A DNA stretch of 38,052 nt. Origin: an uncultured Coriobacteriaceae bacterium (GTDB lineage Bacteria; Actinomycetota; Coriobacteriia; Coriobacteriales; Atopobiaceae). The notes below the pieces were generated by a model that made no database searches, was not told the DNA's origin, and saw nothing but the letters and a program-made list of their open reading frames with translations. This document shows positions 1-6,633 of this stretch, one piece after another (position 1 is the first letter of the stretch; every line of letters begins with the position of its first letter). The stretch is taken from assembly GCA_902797175.1 (NCBI GenBank), contig CADBRX010000005.1:1-38052 (forward strand), read 5' to 3'. The position numbers and the translations under genes are program-made.

Positions 1-32
1 CAATGCCCGTACCGGTAAAGGTGCGGGCATTG
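1..32 (+). terminator. Hairpin upstream of phage scaffold gene
   Basis: CAATGCCCG at 1-9 pairs exactly with CGGGCATTG at 24-32, and ACC pairs with GGT further in, giving a stem of about 13 bp around a short loop. There is no real T-run behind it, so it may be a processing or attenuation hairpin rather than an intrinsic terminator. It lies between the phage genes cut off at the window edge and the scaffold gene. Confidence 0.6.
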
Positions 33-74
33 TTCGTCTCTGCCCGCCTTACGAGATGAAAGGCAGGACAGAAC

Positions 75-620
75 ATGGACGGTGAGACCAATGGCGGCCA
101 GGAAGCCACGCAGGGTTCGGAGAACACGTCGCAACAGCAGGGCCAGGAGCAGCAGGAAACGCAGCAGCAGGGCCAGCCGCAGGTAGGCGGCAGCGAGACC
201 GACTACGAGAAGCAGATCGCCGAGCGCGACGAGAAGATCGCGTCGCTCGAGGCCCAGGTGGCCGAGGCGGCCAAGAACGCCGAGACGGCCGAACAGCTTC
301 GCGGCGAGATCGCCGAGCTCAAGGCCCAGGGCGAGAGCGACCGGATCGACTTCAAGCTGCAGCTCGCGGGCGTGCGCAACGTGAAGGCGGCACGCGCCCT
401 TCTCGGCGACCACGGCAACGACGTGGACAAGCTCAAGGAGGCCGAGCCCTGGCTCTTCGAGGCTTCCGGCAAGCACGCCAAGGGCGGCAACTCCGGCACC
501 GGCACGACCGGGCTCCCCAACGCGGGCGCGGCCAGTGACGAGGGTAAGACATTGAAGCACTGGCGCGAGATCGCGGGACTCACCGACGACGATTCCGATG
601 ACACCAAGAAAGAGGGCTAG
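75..620 (+). CDS. Phage capsid scaffolding protein (Gp20/DUF4355-like)
   Basis: A 181-residue acidic protein resembling small scaffolding proteins of siphovirus and prophage head modules, which template capsid assembly and are then lost. Residues 1-40 are a Gln/Glu/Gly-rich disordered head. Residues 43-90 are a charged heptad coiled coil (EKQIAERDEKIASLEAQVAE). Next comes the characteristic segment LAGVRNVKAARALL near residues 97-110, then a Gly/Thr-rich linker and a short C-terminal helix (WREIAGL) followed by an acidic tail. The next start codon, 4 bases downstream, opens a capsid-like sequence, the usual gene order in head modules. The start is preceded by a weak AGGACAG site. The protein looks full length, but its partner gene is broken, so it is probably a relic. 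Confidence 0.72.
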   Translation: MDGETNGGQEATQGSENTSQQQGQEQQETQQQGQPQVGGSETDYEKQIAERDEKIASLEAQVAEAAKNAETAEQLRGEIAELKAQGESDRIDFKLQLAGVRNVKAARALLGDHGNDVDKLKEAEPWLFEASGKHAKGGNSGTGTTGLPNAGAASDEGKTLKHWREIAGLTDDDSDDTKKEG

Positions 621-623
621 ACC

Positions 624-791
624 ATGCCAAACAGCATCGCACTCGCACGCAACTACACCTCGGTGGTCGACGAGGTATACCAGAGGGCGCCCGTCTCAGG
701 GTACCTACTGATTGGCCGACTCATGTGCCTTCAAACCTTGGGCCAACCGTCGATTCTAGGGATAGCTCATTCGTACGGTTTATGCCTATAG
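624..791 (+). pseudogene. Truncated phage major capsid protein, N-terminal fragment
   Basis: The frame starts MPNSIALARNYTSVVDEVYQ, which matches how many phage coat proteins partnered with Gp20-type scaffolds begin. After about 25 residues, near base 695, the sequence turns into non-capsid-like translation (YLLIGRLMCLQTLG...) and stops at 791 after 55 residues. A real capsid protein would be roughly 300 residues. The break marks the downstream end of the phage remnant; neither a capsid body nor an integrase follows. The start is supported by its position 4 bases after the scaffold stop and by the sequence match. The capsid identity is recalled from family knowledge, not searched. Confidence 0.65.
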
Positions 792-803
792 CCTCCGCCT
801 GAT

Positions 804-1688
804 TCAGAGCGTTTCAGTCAGAGCGCTCTCTTTGACTGTAGCCGTAGGACAGTATTCCTTTATCAGTAAGTCGAACAGCACCCTGTTGCCCGGGCTCATC
901 TCTGGCGATGGGATAATCTCCATTTGTGAGATCGCCACAGGATCTAACGTTAGGTCGTAATGCTTACACGGTTCCCCCAGCTCGCCGCTCCTCATCTTTG
1001 GGAATAGCTCCTGAAGTCTGGAGCCCAGATCATGCGGATCGTCTTTCGTTCGTGGTGGGAACAATCGTAAGAGGTAGCGCCACTCGTGTTGGAAATCCCA
1101 TCCCGTATGCTTGACAAGGCCATACTCTCCAAAGTGAATAGTATCTTCTTGTGGGGCGACGACAGGCACCAACCTATCATGGTCGTCGGTGTACTCCACC
1201 TTGTGCAGTATGGAATCGAAACCCATCTCGGTACAGAAGAGCCCTCTCTCAAGGTCACACGAGTGAATTAGACTTTTAACCAGCTGTCCACGCTGATTTG
1301 GGTCAAGCGGAAAGCCGACGCCGTCGCATAGATACTGTGTCGTTACGAGCTCCCACGCGAAGGGGTTGGGTGGAAGACCGATGCGTACGCCGGATTCGAG
1401 GCTCGCGTACATCTTCCACATGGGGATGCTCTCCACTCCGTCATCCGTCCAGCAGCTTACAAAGAAGAACCGTCCAAGGTTATCAATGTCGGAAGTTTCC
1501 TTCTCTTGTTTGTCATCCATCTTTGACAGTGGCATAAGCCTGAGGGTCTTGTTTTTAAGGATTAGTGCAAGAGACGAAAGGTTGGTGTAGTGATAGAGCA
1601 TCTTGGGAGCGTCGGCGTTTTTCACCGCCTGCAAGCTTTTGATGGTGATTCCGGTTGCGTCTACAGTGAACATTGAGTCGCTGCGCAT
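804..1688 (-). CDS. DUF2971 family protein
   Basis: A 294-residue soluble protein. The N-terminal third carries the DUF2971 signature: LYHYTNLSSLALILKNKTLR around residues 31-50, then the segment LMPLSKMDDKQE, then FFVSCWTDD and IPMWKMYA near 75-95, followed by GVRIGL. The biochemical role of DUF2971 is unknown. Members are frequent in mobile and defence-rich islands of many bacteria, which suits this position beside a phage remnant. The ATG has a good GGGGAGG ribosome site 5 bases upstream. The gene stands alone on the minus strand; its 3' end faces the truncated capsid gene. The family call is fairly safe, any function is not. Confidence 0.7.
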   Translation of the reverse strand: MRSDSMFTVDATGITIKSLQAVKNADAPKMLYHYTNLSSLALILKNKTLRLMPLSKMDDKQEKETSDIDNLGRFFFVSCWTDDGVESIPMWKMYASLESGVRIGLPPNPFAWELVTTQYLCDGVGFPLDPNQRGQLVKSLIHSCDLERGLFCTEMGFDSILHKVEYTDDHDRLVPVVAPQEDTIHFGEYGLVKHTGWDFQHEWRYLLRLFPPRTKDDPHDLGSRLQELFPKMRSGELGEPCKHYDLTLDPVAISQMEIIPSPEMSPGNRVLFDLLIKEYCPTATVKESALTETL

Positions 1689-1900
1689 GTTACCTCCCCT
1701 CAGTACCTCCTGCGGGTACCGAATGAAATGGTGTGCATGCTTATTGTCCTTGATTGCCGGGTTTCGCCATTGAAATCCAATAACAGCATTGTGCAGCCTT
1801 ACACACGGGTTTCGTCGATCTGACAGGATTGGCCTCAGATTGAAGTCGGCAAGTTTACTAAACCCCAGTTAATAGCTGCTGTTTCCTGACATAAAGACTC
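1689..1900. other. Intergenic stretch without recognised features
   Basis: AT-richer DNA between the DUF2971 start and a small plus-strand frame. It should hold the DUF2971 promoter, but I could not pick convincing -35/-10 boxes and saw no RNA gene or repeat. Confidence 0.4.
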
Positions 1901-2071
1901 ATGGACTATTTGAACGCCACTTCAACTGCTGTACAGGCCGCCTGTCTTGCTAGTCTCTTCGAGCAATGGTGTTGCTCTTCACTGGTCCAGCTGTTTGCGG
2001 CGGGGGAGTCGTACAACCGCATGGAGATGGCCGTGACCGACGAGGAGCATGTGGGCGAACAGCGGGCGTAG
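1901..2071 (+). CDS. Possible 56-residue small protein or gene remnant
   Basis: An ATG-initiated frame reading MDYLNATSTAVQAACLASLF at its start, continuing through a Cys/Leu-rich middle and a charged end (NRMEMAVTDEEHVGEQRA). I do not recognise it. The C-terminal half looks like real coding sequence, while the ribosome site is poor, so it may be the tail of a decayed phage or island gene rather than an active gene. It lies alone between two minus-strand genes in the island. Confidence 0.3.
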   Translation: MDYLNATSTAVQAACLASLFEQWCCSSLVQLFAAGESYNRMEMAVTDEEHVGEQRA

Positions 2072-2146
2072 CGCCTTCAGGAATGAGCGCCACGCATTGA
2101 TGATTAGCATCCACCTCGGGGTTATTTGCGCAACCTTCCTCCACCC

Positions 2147-2632
2147 TCAGTACTCCAGCAGCTCCTCGTGGAAGGCATAGAGGGCGTCACGCTTGGCGTC
2201 CAACTTGTCCCTGCGCTCCGCGATGTTTGCTGTCGCCTCGCGTGAGAGGTGCCCTTCGTGCGCGTCGCGCACGCCCGCCTCGTATCCCAGATCGGTAGCG
2301 CGGATCAGCAGGATGATGAGGCTGTTGACGTCGTTGATGCGGCAGGCGTTGAACATGTACGCAGACGAGCGCGCGATGCTCTGGGCGTAACTAAGGGCGT
2401 CCTCCTTGGTCACGAACCAGGGGTTGGGGTTTTCGCCCTTGTGCTTGTCGCACATCATCTCCAGTGTGAGGCGCTTGACGAGGGACTCGAACGTCATGAC
2501 CATGGCCATGTCGCACTCCTTGACCCAGGCGGTATCAATCGGGTGCTCGCCGAACTTGCCCAGCAGCTCCGGGGCCAGCCCCGACTGCTCTGCCCGGAGC
2601 GCGTCGCTCTTGCGATTTGGGGTATCTGCCAT
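2147..2632 (-). CDS. Island repeat-family protein, copy 1 (161 aa, unknown)
   Basis: A soluble, helix-rich, charged protein without a signal or membrane segment that I cannot assign to a family. Recognisable stretches are HPIDTAWVKECD near residues 30-41, the core SYAQSIARSSAYMFNACRIN near 81-100, and a C-terminal coiled helix AERRDKLDAKRDALYAFHEE. By hand count about 78% of residues match the 161-residue product at 9699-10184; a decayed relative lies at 6163-6443. The 200 bases upstream are also shared with the copy at 9699-10184, so gene and promoter were duplicated together. All three copies sit on the minus strand at island segment borders. The ATG follows a GGGACGG site. Confidence 0.75.
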   Translation of the reverse strand: MADTPNRKSDALRAEQSGLAPELLGKFGEHPIDTAWVKECDMAMVMTFESLVKRLTLEMMCDKHKGENPNPWFVTKEDALSYAQSIARSSAYMFNACRINDVNSLIILLIRATDLGYEAGVRDAHEGHLSREATANIAERRDKLDAKRDALYAFHEELLEY

Positions 2633-2722
2633 GGTTTCCGTCCCTTCGTTCGTCGCCGTCCCTGATGGATGGCGTGTGGATGGGTGGGAGAGGGATTCTA
2701 CGCTGCGCGGGTGACCGGTTCC

Positions 2723-2737
2723 TTAGCTGCGAGCTAA
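2723..2737 (-). promoter_or_regulatory. Palindromic element TTAGCT-GCG-AGCTAA, copy 1
   Basis: A 6-bp inverted repeat with a 3-base centre, 90 bases upstream of the 161-residue gene. Near-copies lie upstream of two other minus-strand genes at 10269-10283 and 11493-11507, each next to CCGGT/CCGAT. It may be an operator or activator site. Confidence 0.4.
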
Positions 2738-2794
2738 ATTACCAGGATGTGGTGTCTACGGAGCCAGTGCGCCTCAAGCTATCTCCGTGACGTG

Positions 2795-2826
2795 ATGGCG
2801 GGGTAGCATAAAAGCTTCCCCGCCAT
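2795..2826 (-). terminator. Terminator-like hairpin after the four-gene operon
   Basis: ATGGCGGGG at 2795-2803 pairs exactly with CCCCGCCAT at 2818-2826 around a 14-base loop. It lies 34 bases beyond the stop of the minus-strand gene at 2860 and before the duplicated upstream region of copy 1. A related hairpin with a different loop is in the homologous stretch near 10340-10372. Confidence 0.6.
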
Positions 2827-2859
2827 ACTGCGTCCAGATTCCTTTATTGACGTAACCAC

Positions 2860-3219
2860 CTACAGGCCAAAGACATCCCCAAGCGTCTGGATGATGTCTC
2901 GAGCCCGGTCGATACGCTCGTCATACACGCCGTTGAGGCCGTCGCCGTCATAGTCGTGGTTCTCGTGGTGGTGGTCGATGAAGATCCCCTCGTTGTCGCG
3001 GGATATGGTGTAGGTATCTATTTCGGTACGGATGAATTTCCCCTCAGAGCTTATGCTCGTGTCGGTGCTCGACTGCGTCTTGGTAAGGCCAAGGTTGTTA
3101 TCGATGCTCGTCACGAGGCCAAAGAGGGACTCCACCTCAGAGTCCTTGAGCCTACTTCCCTTGAGGTCGATGTCCTCACCGATACGCTGCCTCATCGACT
3201 CACGTTCCTTCTTGTCCAT
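2860..3219 (-). CDS. Hypothetical protein (119 aa)
   Basis: I chose the ATG at 3219 (MDKKERES) because GGAG lies 7 bases before it; a longer frame from an upstream TTG would overlap this site. The protein is hydrophilic, rich in Asp, Ser and Thr, with a helical start, a middle beta-like part (FIRTEIDTYTISRD) and an acidic, His-rich piece DHHHENHDYDGDGLNGVYDE. The run DYDGDGLNG resembles an EF-hand or dockerin-type calcium loop, but only one is present. It is the last of four minus-strand genes that probably form one transcript (4827 to 2860). Function unknown. Confidence 0.6.
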   Translation of the reverse strand: MDKKERESMRQRIGEDIDLKGSRLKDSEVESLFGLVTSIDNNLGLTKTQSSTDTSISSEGKFIRTEIDTYTISRDNEGIFIDHHHENHDYDGDGLNGVYDERIDRARDIIQTLGDVFGL

Positions 3220-3271
3220 TGCGTTCTCCAATCGACTTGTTTCCTACCTTTGTTCTTATAGATAGCCAGCA

Positions 3272-3769
3272 TCAGACAATCTCCGGGACATGTGTGAGTC
3301 CGCACCATATGAAGGCCCCCATCCAGATGATGGCAAGTGCGGCGGGGGAGGCTATCACGTCCAGGAGCTTCGAGCCGACGGTGCGCGCGACCTCGCCGGG
3401 CTTGAGCCAGGTCTTGGGGACGAGCGACAGGCACGTGACCACGACCAGAGAGTCCGCGAGCAGCATCGACGACCGGACGGTGAGGAAGCAGAAGAGCCGT
3501 TCCGCCTTGGTCCCTGCTGCTGTCGCGGCGACCAGCTCAGCGTTCGTGACGTGGAGGACCTGCCGGCAGGCCAGATTGCCAATAAGTCCGAGAAGGAAGA
3601 CCCAGGCGAGGGCTGCGTACACGATACGCAGGAACTCAAGGATCGCCTCCCCGTGGATGCCTAGGACCGTGCCCGTGCTTGTGCCCATGACCTTTGCCTT
3701 GAGGCAGTAGTACCCAAGCCACATGCCCCCGGTGAACGCGAATGCGAAGGCAAACTTCCAGATGCTCAT
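3272..3769 (-). CDS. Small integral membrane protein (165 aa)
   Basis: The protein has about four hydrophobic stretches: residues 5-22 (FAFAFAFTGGMWLGYYCL), roughly 48-68 (IVYAALAWVFLLGLIGNLAC), about 95-115 (RSSMLLADSLVVVTCLSLV) and about 138-158 (IASPAALAIIWMGAFIWCGL). Loops are short and no enzyme motif is visible. The ATG has AGAGAGGAAA upstream. It lies 52 bases before the 119-residue gene and after a zinc-ribbon gene, in the putative four-gene operon, so it may be that group's membrane component. No family recognised. Confidence 0.62.
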   Translation of the reverse strand: MSIWKFAFAFAFTGGMWLGYYCLKAKVMGTSTGTVLGIHGEAILEFLRIVYAALAWVFLLGLIGNLACRQVLHVTNAELVAATAAGTKAERLFCFLTVRSSMLLADSLVVVTCLSLVPKTWLKPGEVARTVGSKLLDVIASPAALAIIWMGAFIWCGLTHVPEIV

Positions 3770-3861
3770 AGGCTTTCCTCTCTGTGGTGTTGATGGTGGT
3801 GTATGTCTCGGTGTGTGTTGTCTTGTTTGGTGTTGGGGGAGATGGGCGCCTCAGCTCCCGG

Positions 3862-4062
3862 CTAGTCCCATTCCCAGTCCATGAGGTCCATGAGCTCGGC
3901 GCCGGCGGCCATGTCGCTTCCGATCTCGTCGGCGGCGCAGTCCTCGCAGACGTCCCCGTCGGGGAAGCTGTCGTCATACGAGCCGGCGCCATAGCGCTGG
4001 CCGATGCTGCGGCGTGCCGTGGAAAGGTCGAATTCGCAACCGCAACGTGAGCAAGTAGGCAT
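3862..4062 (-). CDS. Small zinc-ribbon protein (66 aa)
   Basis: It starts MPTCSRCGCEFDL with a CxxC knuckle at residues 4-7 and has a second, CEDC, near residues 39-42; together they make a probable zinc ribbon of rubredoxin-knuckle type. The C-terminal third is acidic and ends MDLMDWEWD. Proteins of this size and layout are common in phages and integrative elements. AAGGAG lies 7 bases before the ATG. It is the second gene after the 244-residue gene (30-base gap) in the minus-strand operon. A nucleic-acid or protein-binding role is inferred only from the zinc ribbon. Confidence 0.6.
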   Translation of the reverse strand: MPTCSRCGCEFDLSTARRSIGQRYGAGSYDDSFPDGDVCEDCAADEIGSDMAAGAELMDLMDWEWD

Positions 4063-4092
4063 GATGCGCTCCTTTGTTTGGTGGGTGGCTAA

Positions 4093-4827
4093 CTAGTGCA
4101 GTTCGAAGTACCAGGGGTGGTTGGCGATGAAGGTGACGGCGTCCTCGCCCGTGAGTTCCCTGGTCTCGGCGTTCACGAACGGTGTGTGCGTCCCGCTGCG
4201 GAGAGGGTTGCCACCGACCGAGCGGGCCACCTTGACGACGGGCCCCTGGACGGAGACGCTCACGCGCTCGACGTTGCCGCTCGGGCCCTCGAAGCAGGAC
4301 GTCACGTTGTCGATGTGGTCATACTTACCGGATTCGAGCGCCTCGCGTATCGCGAGCCGGTCCGACTTCATACCTCCCTTCTGGATCGGCTCGACTGCCT
4401 CCGCGCGCACCTCCGGGCTGGTGAGCTTCGCAATGGCGTCCTTCAGCCGCTTGGTCGCCTCGAGGCAGACGGCGTAGCTGACCATGTCATGGGGCTGCCC
4501 GTCCTTTGCTAGAAGACCGTCGTTGCACATCTCGTAAGCCTCCTTGATCAGCTCACGCGACTCGTCGTCGATGAGGTCTGCAGTCTGGTCGACGCGCTCC
4601 GCGAACGCGGCGTCCTCGTTCGCCGCACTGCCGTATAGCGACGCGACGCCATCGACGGCCACCAGGAGGCCATACTTTATCGCGCGGAACGCGCTGGTAT
4701 GGCGGCGCTCCTTGAGGTGCTTGCGCGCGAGTTTGTGGAAGAAGTCCAGGTACTCTTCGAGTTCCTGGAAACGTTCGGCGTCGTCTCGGGTAAGTTCGGT
4801 GGTCTGGGGTGCTGGATAGGTTGTCAT
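4093..4827 (-). CDS. Hypothetical protein (244 aa), first gene of island operon
   Basis: A soluble protein with a helical N-terminal half (residues 12-130: ELEEYLDFFHKLARKHLKER and following helices) and a C-terminal half with more beta character, including NVERVSVSVQGPVVKVARSV and ending NHPWYFELH. I do not recognise a family. AGGAG lies 6 bases before the ATG. It heads a row of four minus-strand genes with gaps of 30, 92 and 52 bases and is divergent from a membrane-linked Xre regulator across a 162-base control region, so its expression is probably set by that regulator. Confidence 0.62.
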   Translation of the reverse strand: MTTYPAPQTTELTRDDAERFQELEEYLDFFHKLARKHLKERRHTSAFRAIKYGLLVAVDGVASLYGSAANEDAAFAERVDQTADLIDDESRELIKEAYEMCNDGLLAKDGQPHDMVSYAVCLEATKRLKDAIAKLTSPEVRAEAVEPIQKGGMKSDRLAIREALESGKYDHIDNVTSCFEGPSGNVERVSVSVQGPVVKVARSVGGNPLRSGTHTPFVNAETRELTGEDAVTFIANHPWYFELH

Positions 4828-4989
4828 GCTCGACTCCTGTTCTGCTGGCGACTGACGCTTTCGTAAATCCGGCTCTCGGTGTATAGTGAGAATTAAACGT
4901 GCTGGTGTAACCTTTCATAATGAGAAGTTCGCAATTTCACATATGAGAAGTCTACATGCTGATTTGCGCATCGTCAAGAAGGATCTGCC
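4828..4989. promoter_or_regulatory. Divergent control region with three TGAGAA repeats
   Basis: AT-rich gap between the divergent operon and the Xre gene. TGAGAA occurs three times on the plus strand at 4887, 4921 and 4944, the last two extended to TGAGAAG and all preceded by TA-rich bases, suggesting operator half-sites. CATAAT at 4916-4921 could be a -10 box towards the regulator, and TATACA (complement of about 4880-4885) one towards the operon. No strong -35 was picked. Confidence 0.4.
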
Positions 4990-5916
4990 ATGGATTTTGG
5001 GCAAAGGCTCAGGGTGCTCAGAAAGGACGCAGGGCTCACACAGGCTCAGGTTGCGGAGTCTGTTGGCGTATCCAGAAGAACCTACGTGTCTTACGAGCAG
5101 GAAGGAAAGCGTCCCAGGAAGGTTGAGACCTACGAAGGCCTTGCAAGAGCCCTGGGCTGCGATGTAAAAGACCTGCTTGCTGAGGACAGCGATACGTCTC
5201 AGAGCGGTGGGATAGACATTGAGATTACCCCGGGTTCCGCCGCAGACGGTGTGGCTGCGGGAATGATTGCCGCCGCCGCGTTTCTTGGCAGCAATGCAGC
5301 GACGATTCCGGCGGCGTTGTCACTTCTCCCTATTGCCCTTGGGGGAGGCCTGGTTTCTGGCATTGTGCAAGCAATGAAGAGCAAGAAGAAGGCCAAGGCA
5401 GCCCCGCTGACGTATGCGCAGGAGCTGCTCAGCCAATTGGAGAAGGAGCGCAGGAGGTTTGCTGCTACGGCTAGGGGGCTCATCTACTCGGCTTTGGCAA
5501 GCAGCGGGGTCTCTTTTGCACCAGCAGCATCTGTAGACGACATAGCATCATCAGGCCCCGACGAAGCCATCTCCGTGGACGTTGATGGCATCAGCAGTTG
5601 GTGGCTCGTCTTCGAGGTGGGGAAGACATCGGCGGGGGAAGGCGACCCCGAGCAGGTGGCAGAACTGCGTGCAAAGACGCTCATGGCTCGACTGTGCGAT
5701 TGGGCTCCAGACCCAGCACGTAAGGCGAGCATCGTCGTTGAGGACCAGGCGCTGTTTGACGCGTTGGTGTCACGGCGCGGAAAGAACTCCTACAGGGGTA
5801 ACGTCTCCGCGATTCTGGTTGACACCGACGAGGCGAAGCTGGTCAAGGAGGAGTACTATGCCACGTACGAGGTTGATGCAGACACGGATGCCTTGATGCG
5901 TATCTGCCCGGAATAG
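4990..5916 (+). CDS. Xre-type HTH regulator with hydrophobic segment and C-terminal domain
   Basis: Residues 1-60 form a classic Cro/C1 helix-turn-helix (FGQRLRVLRKDAGLTQAQVA, then VSRRTYVSYEQEGKRP). After an acidic linker, residues 85-130 are rich in Ala, Gly, Leu and Ile (AAGMIAAAAFLG and LLPIALGGGLVSGIVQAM), probably a membrane hairpin, followed by a basic KSKKKAK. Residues 140-308 form an alpha/beta domain with WWLVFEVGKTSAGEGDPEQV and a short strand/helix end; I cannot assign it. The layout suggests a membrane-tethered regulator or sensor, unlike ordinary small phage repressors. AAGGA precedes the ATG. It is divergent from the four-gene minus-strand operon. Confidence 0.72.
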   Translation: MDFGQRLRVLRKDAGLTQAQVAESVGVSRRTYVSYEQEGKRPRKVETYEGLARALGCDVKDLLAEDSDTSQSGGIDIEITPGSAADGVAAGMIAAAAFLGSNAATIPAALSLLPIALGGGLVSGIVQAMKSKKKAKAAPLTYAQELLSQLEKERRRFAATARGLIYSALASSGVSFAPAASVDDIASSGPDEAISVDVDGISSWWLVFEVGKTSAGEGDPEQVAELRAKTLMARLCDWAPDPARKASIVVEDQALFDALVSRRGKNSYRGNVSAILVDTDEAKLVKEEYYATYEVDADTDALMRICPE

Positions 5917-6162
5917 GCGGATCGTTGACAGAAGCGCTGGGTATTTCGTCGACTGGGACTTGTAGAATCACTTCAGCGTATTGACAACCGAAAAAGGGAG
6001 GTCACCACGAGTCGACGTCGAGGGTTTCACGGTTGCGATTCATGCCTCAATCCTGATACCCATGCCAGCTGAGACTTGTATGTACGAAGGATTCCCTGCT
6101 TGGGAAAAGACTTTGGACAGACTTAAATTACCGTTCGCCTGCGGTGATATCAGCAGCTCAAT
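5917..6162. other. Intergenic stretch downstream of the Xre gene
   Basis: No convincing gene. A weak frame from TTG at 5981 to 6166 has an AGGGAGG internal to it and no family resemblance. No clear terminator stem was seen. Confidence 0.35.
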
Positions 6163-6443
6163 CTAGTATCCCAACAGCTCCTCGTGGAAGACCTAGAGAG
6201 CGTCGCACTTGGGCGTCCAGCTTGTCCCTGCGCGCTGCGATGCCCGGCCCTTGTTCGGTCAAGAGCCGTCCCTCGTGTGCGTCGCGTGCTGGCCTTGTAG
6301 CCCAGTTCGGTGACGAGGATGAGCAAGGCGAGCAGTCCGTTTATGTCGCCGATGCGGCAAGCATCCAGACGGAAGCATCGGAATGCGTTCGCCAACACGT
6401 GTATGTCAAACTTGCAGTCGTGCGTCGAGAGAGACACGCGCAT
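6163..6443 (-). pseudogene. Decayed third copy of the 161-aa island repeat family
   Basis: The minus strand clearly aligns with the 3' two-thirds of the copies at 2147 and 9699: the end reads HEELLGY before a TAG stop, and further in DACRIGDINGLLALLILVTE matches NACRINDVNSLIILLIRATD. The Tyr codon of ALYAFHEE has become TAG near 6193, and an extra base in the stretch matching GCTTGGCGTCC shifts the frame. The 5' third is unrecognisable. It lies at the border between the Xre module and the two-gene operon starting at 6634. Confidence 0.8.
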
Positions 6444-6633
6444 GGGTGGGCGCGACGCGGTGAGCCATACAAGACGGTCTTCGCCCGGAGATTAATGGGT
6501 GGGGACCACTTTGTCTTTTGACAGCCGAATCTACTTATCAGAACTGTAGTTTATTCTACTAACAGGCTAGAGAACTGTTTCGAGAGTTACGGTAAGAGCG
6601 ATTGTCTCTGCATGGGGAGTTGGGGAGCAAAGT
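6444..6633 (+). promoter_or_regulatory. Leader region of the two-gene operon
   Basis: Part may be the eroded 5' end of the decayed repeat gene. From about 6530 the DNA becomes AT-rich (TTTATTCTACTAAC near 6551) and probably holds the promoter of the operon; the boxes are not clear. GGGGAGC at 6622-6628 is the ribosome site. Confidence 0.35.

Noticed and set aside
3185-3219. DYDGDGLNG in the neighbouring 119-residue protein as a dockerin
   Set aside because: Dockerins need two such loops and a secretion signal; only one loop and no signal are present, so it is noted only as a resemblance.
5981-6166. 61-codon frame from TTG after the Xre gene
   Set aside because: No ribosome site in front, no family resemblance, and it overlaps the end of the decayed repeat gene.
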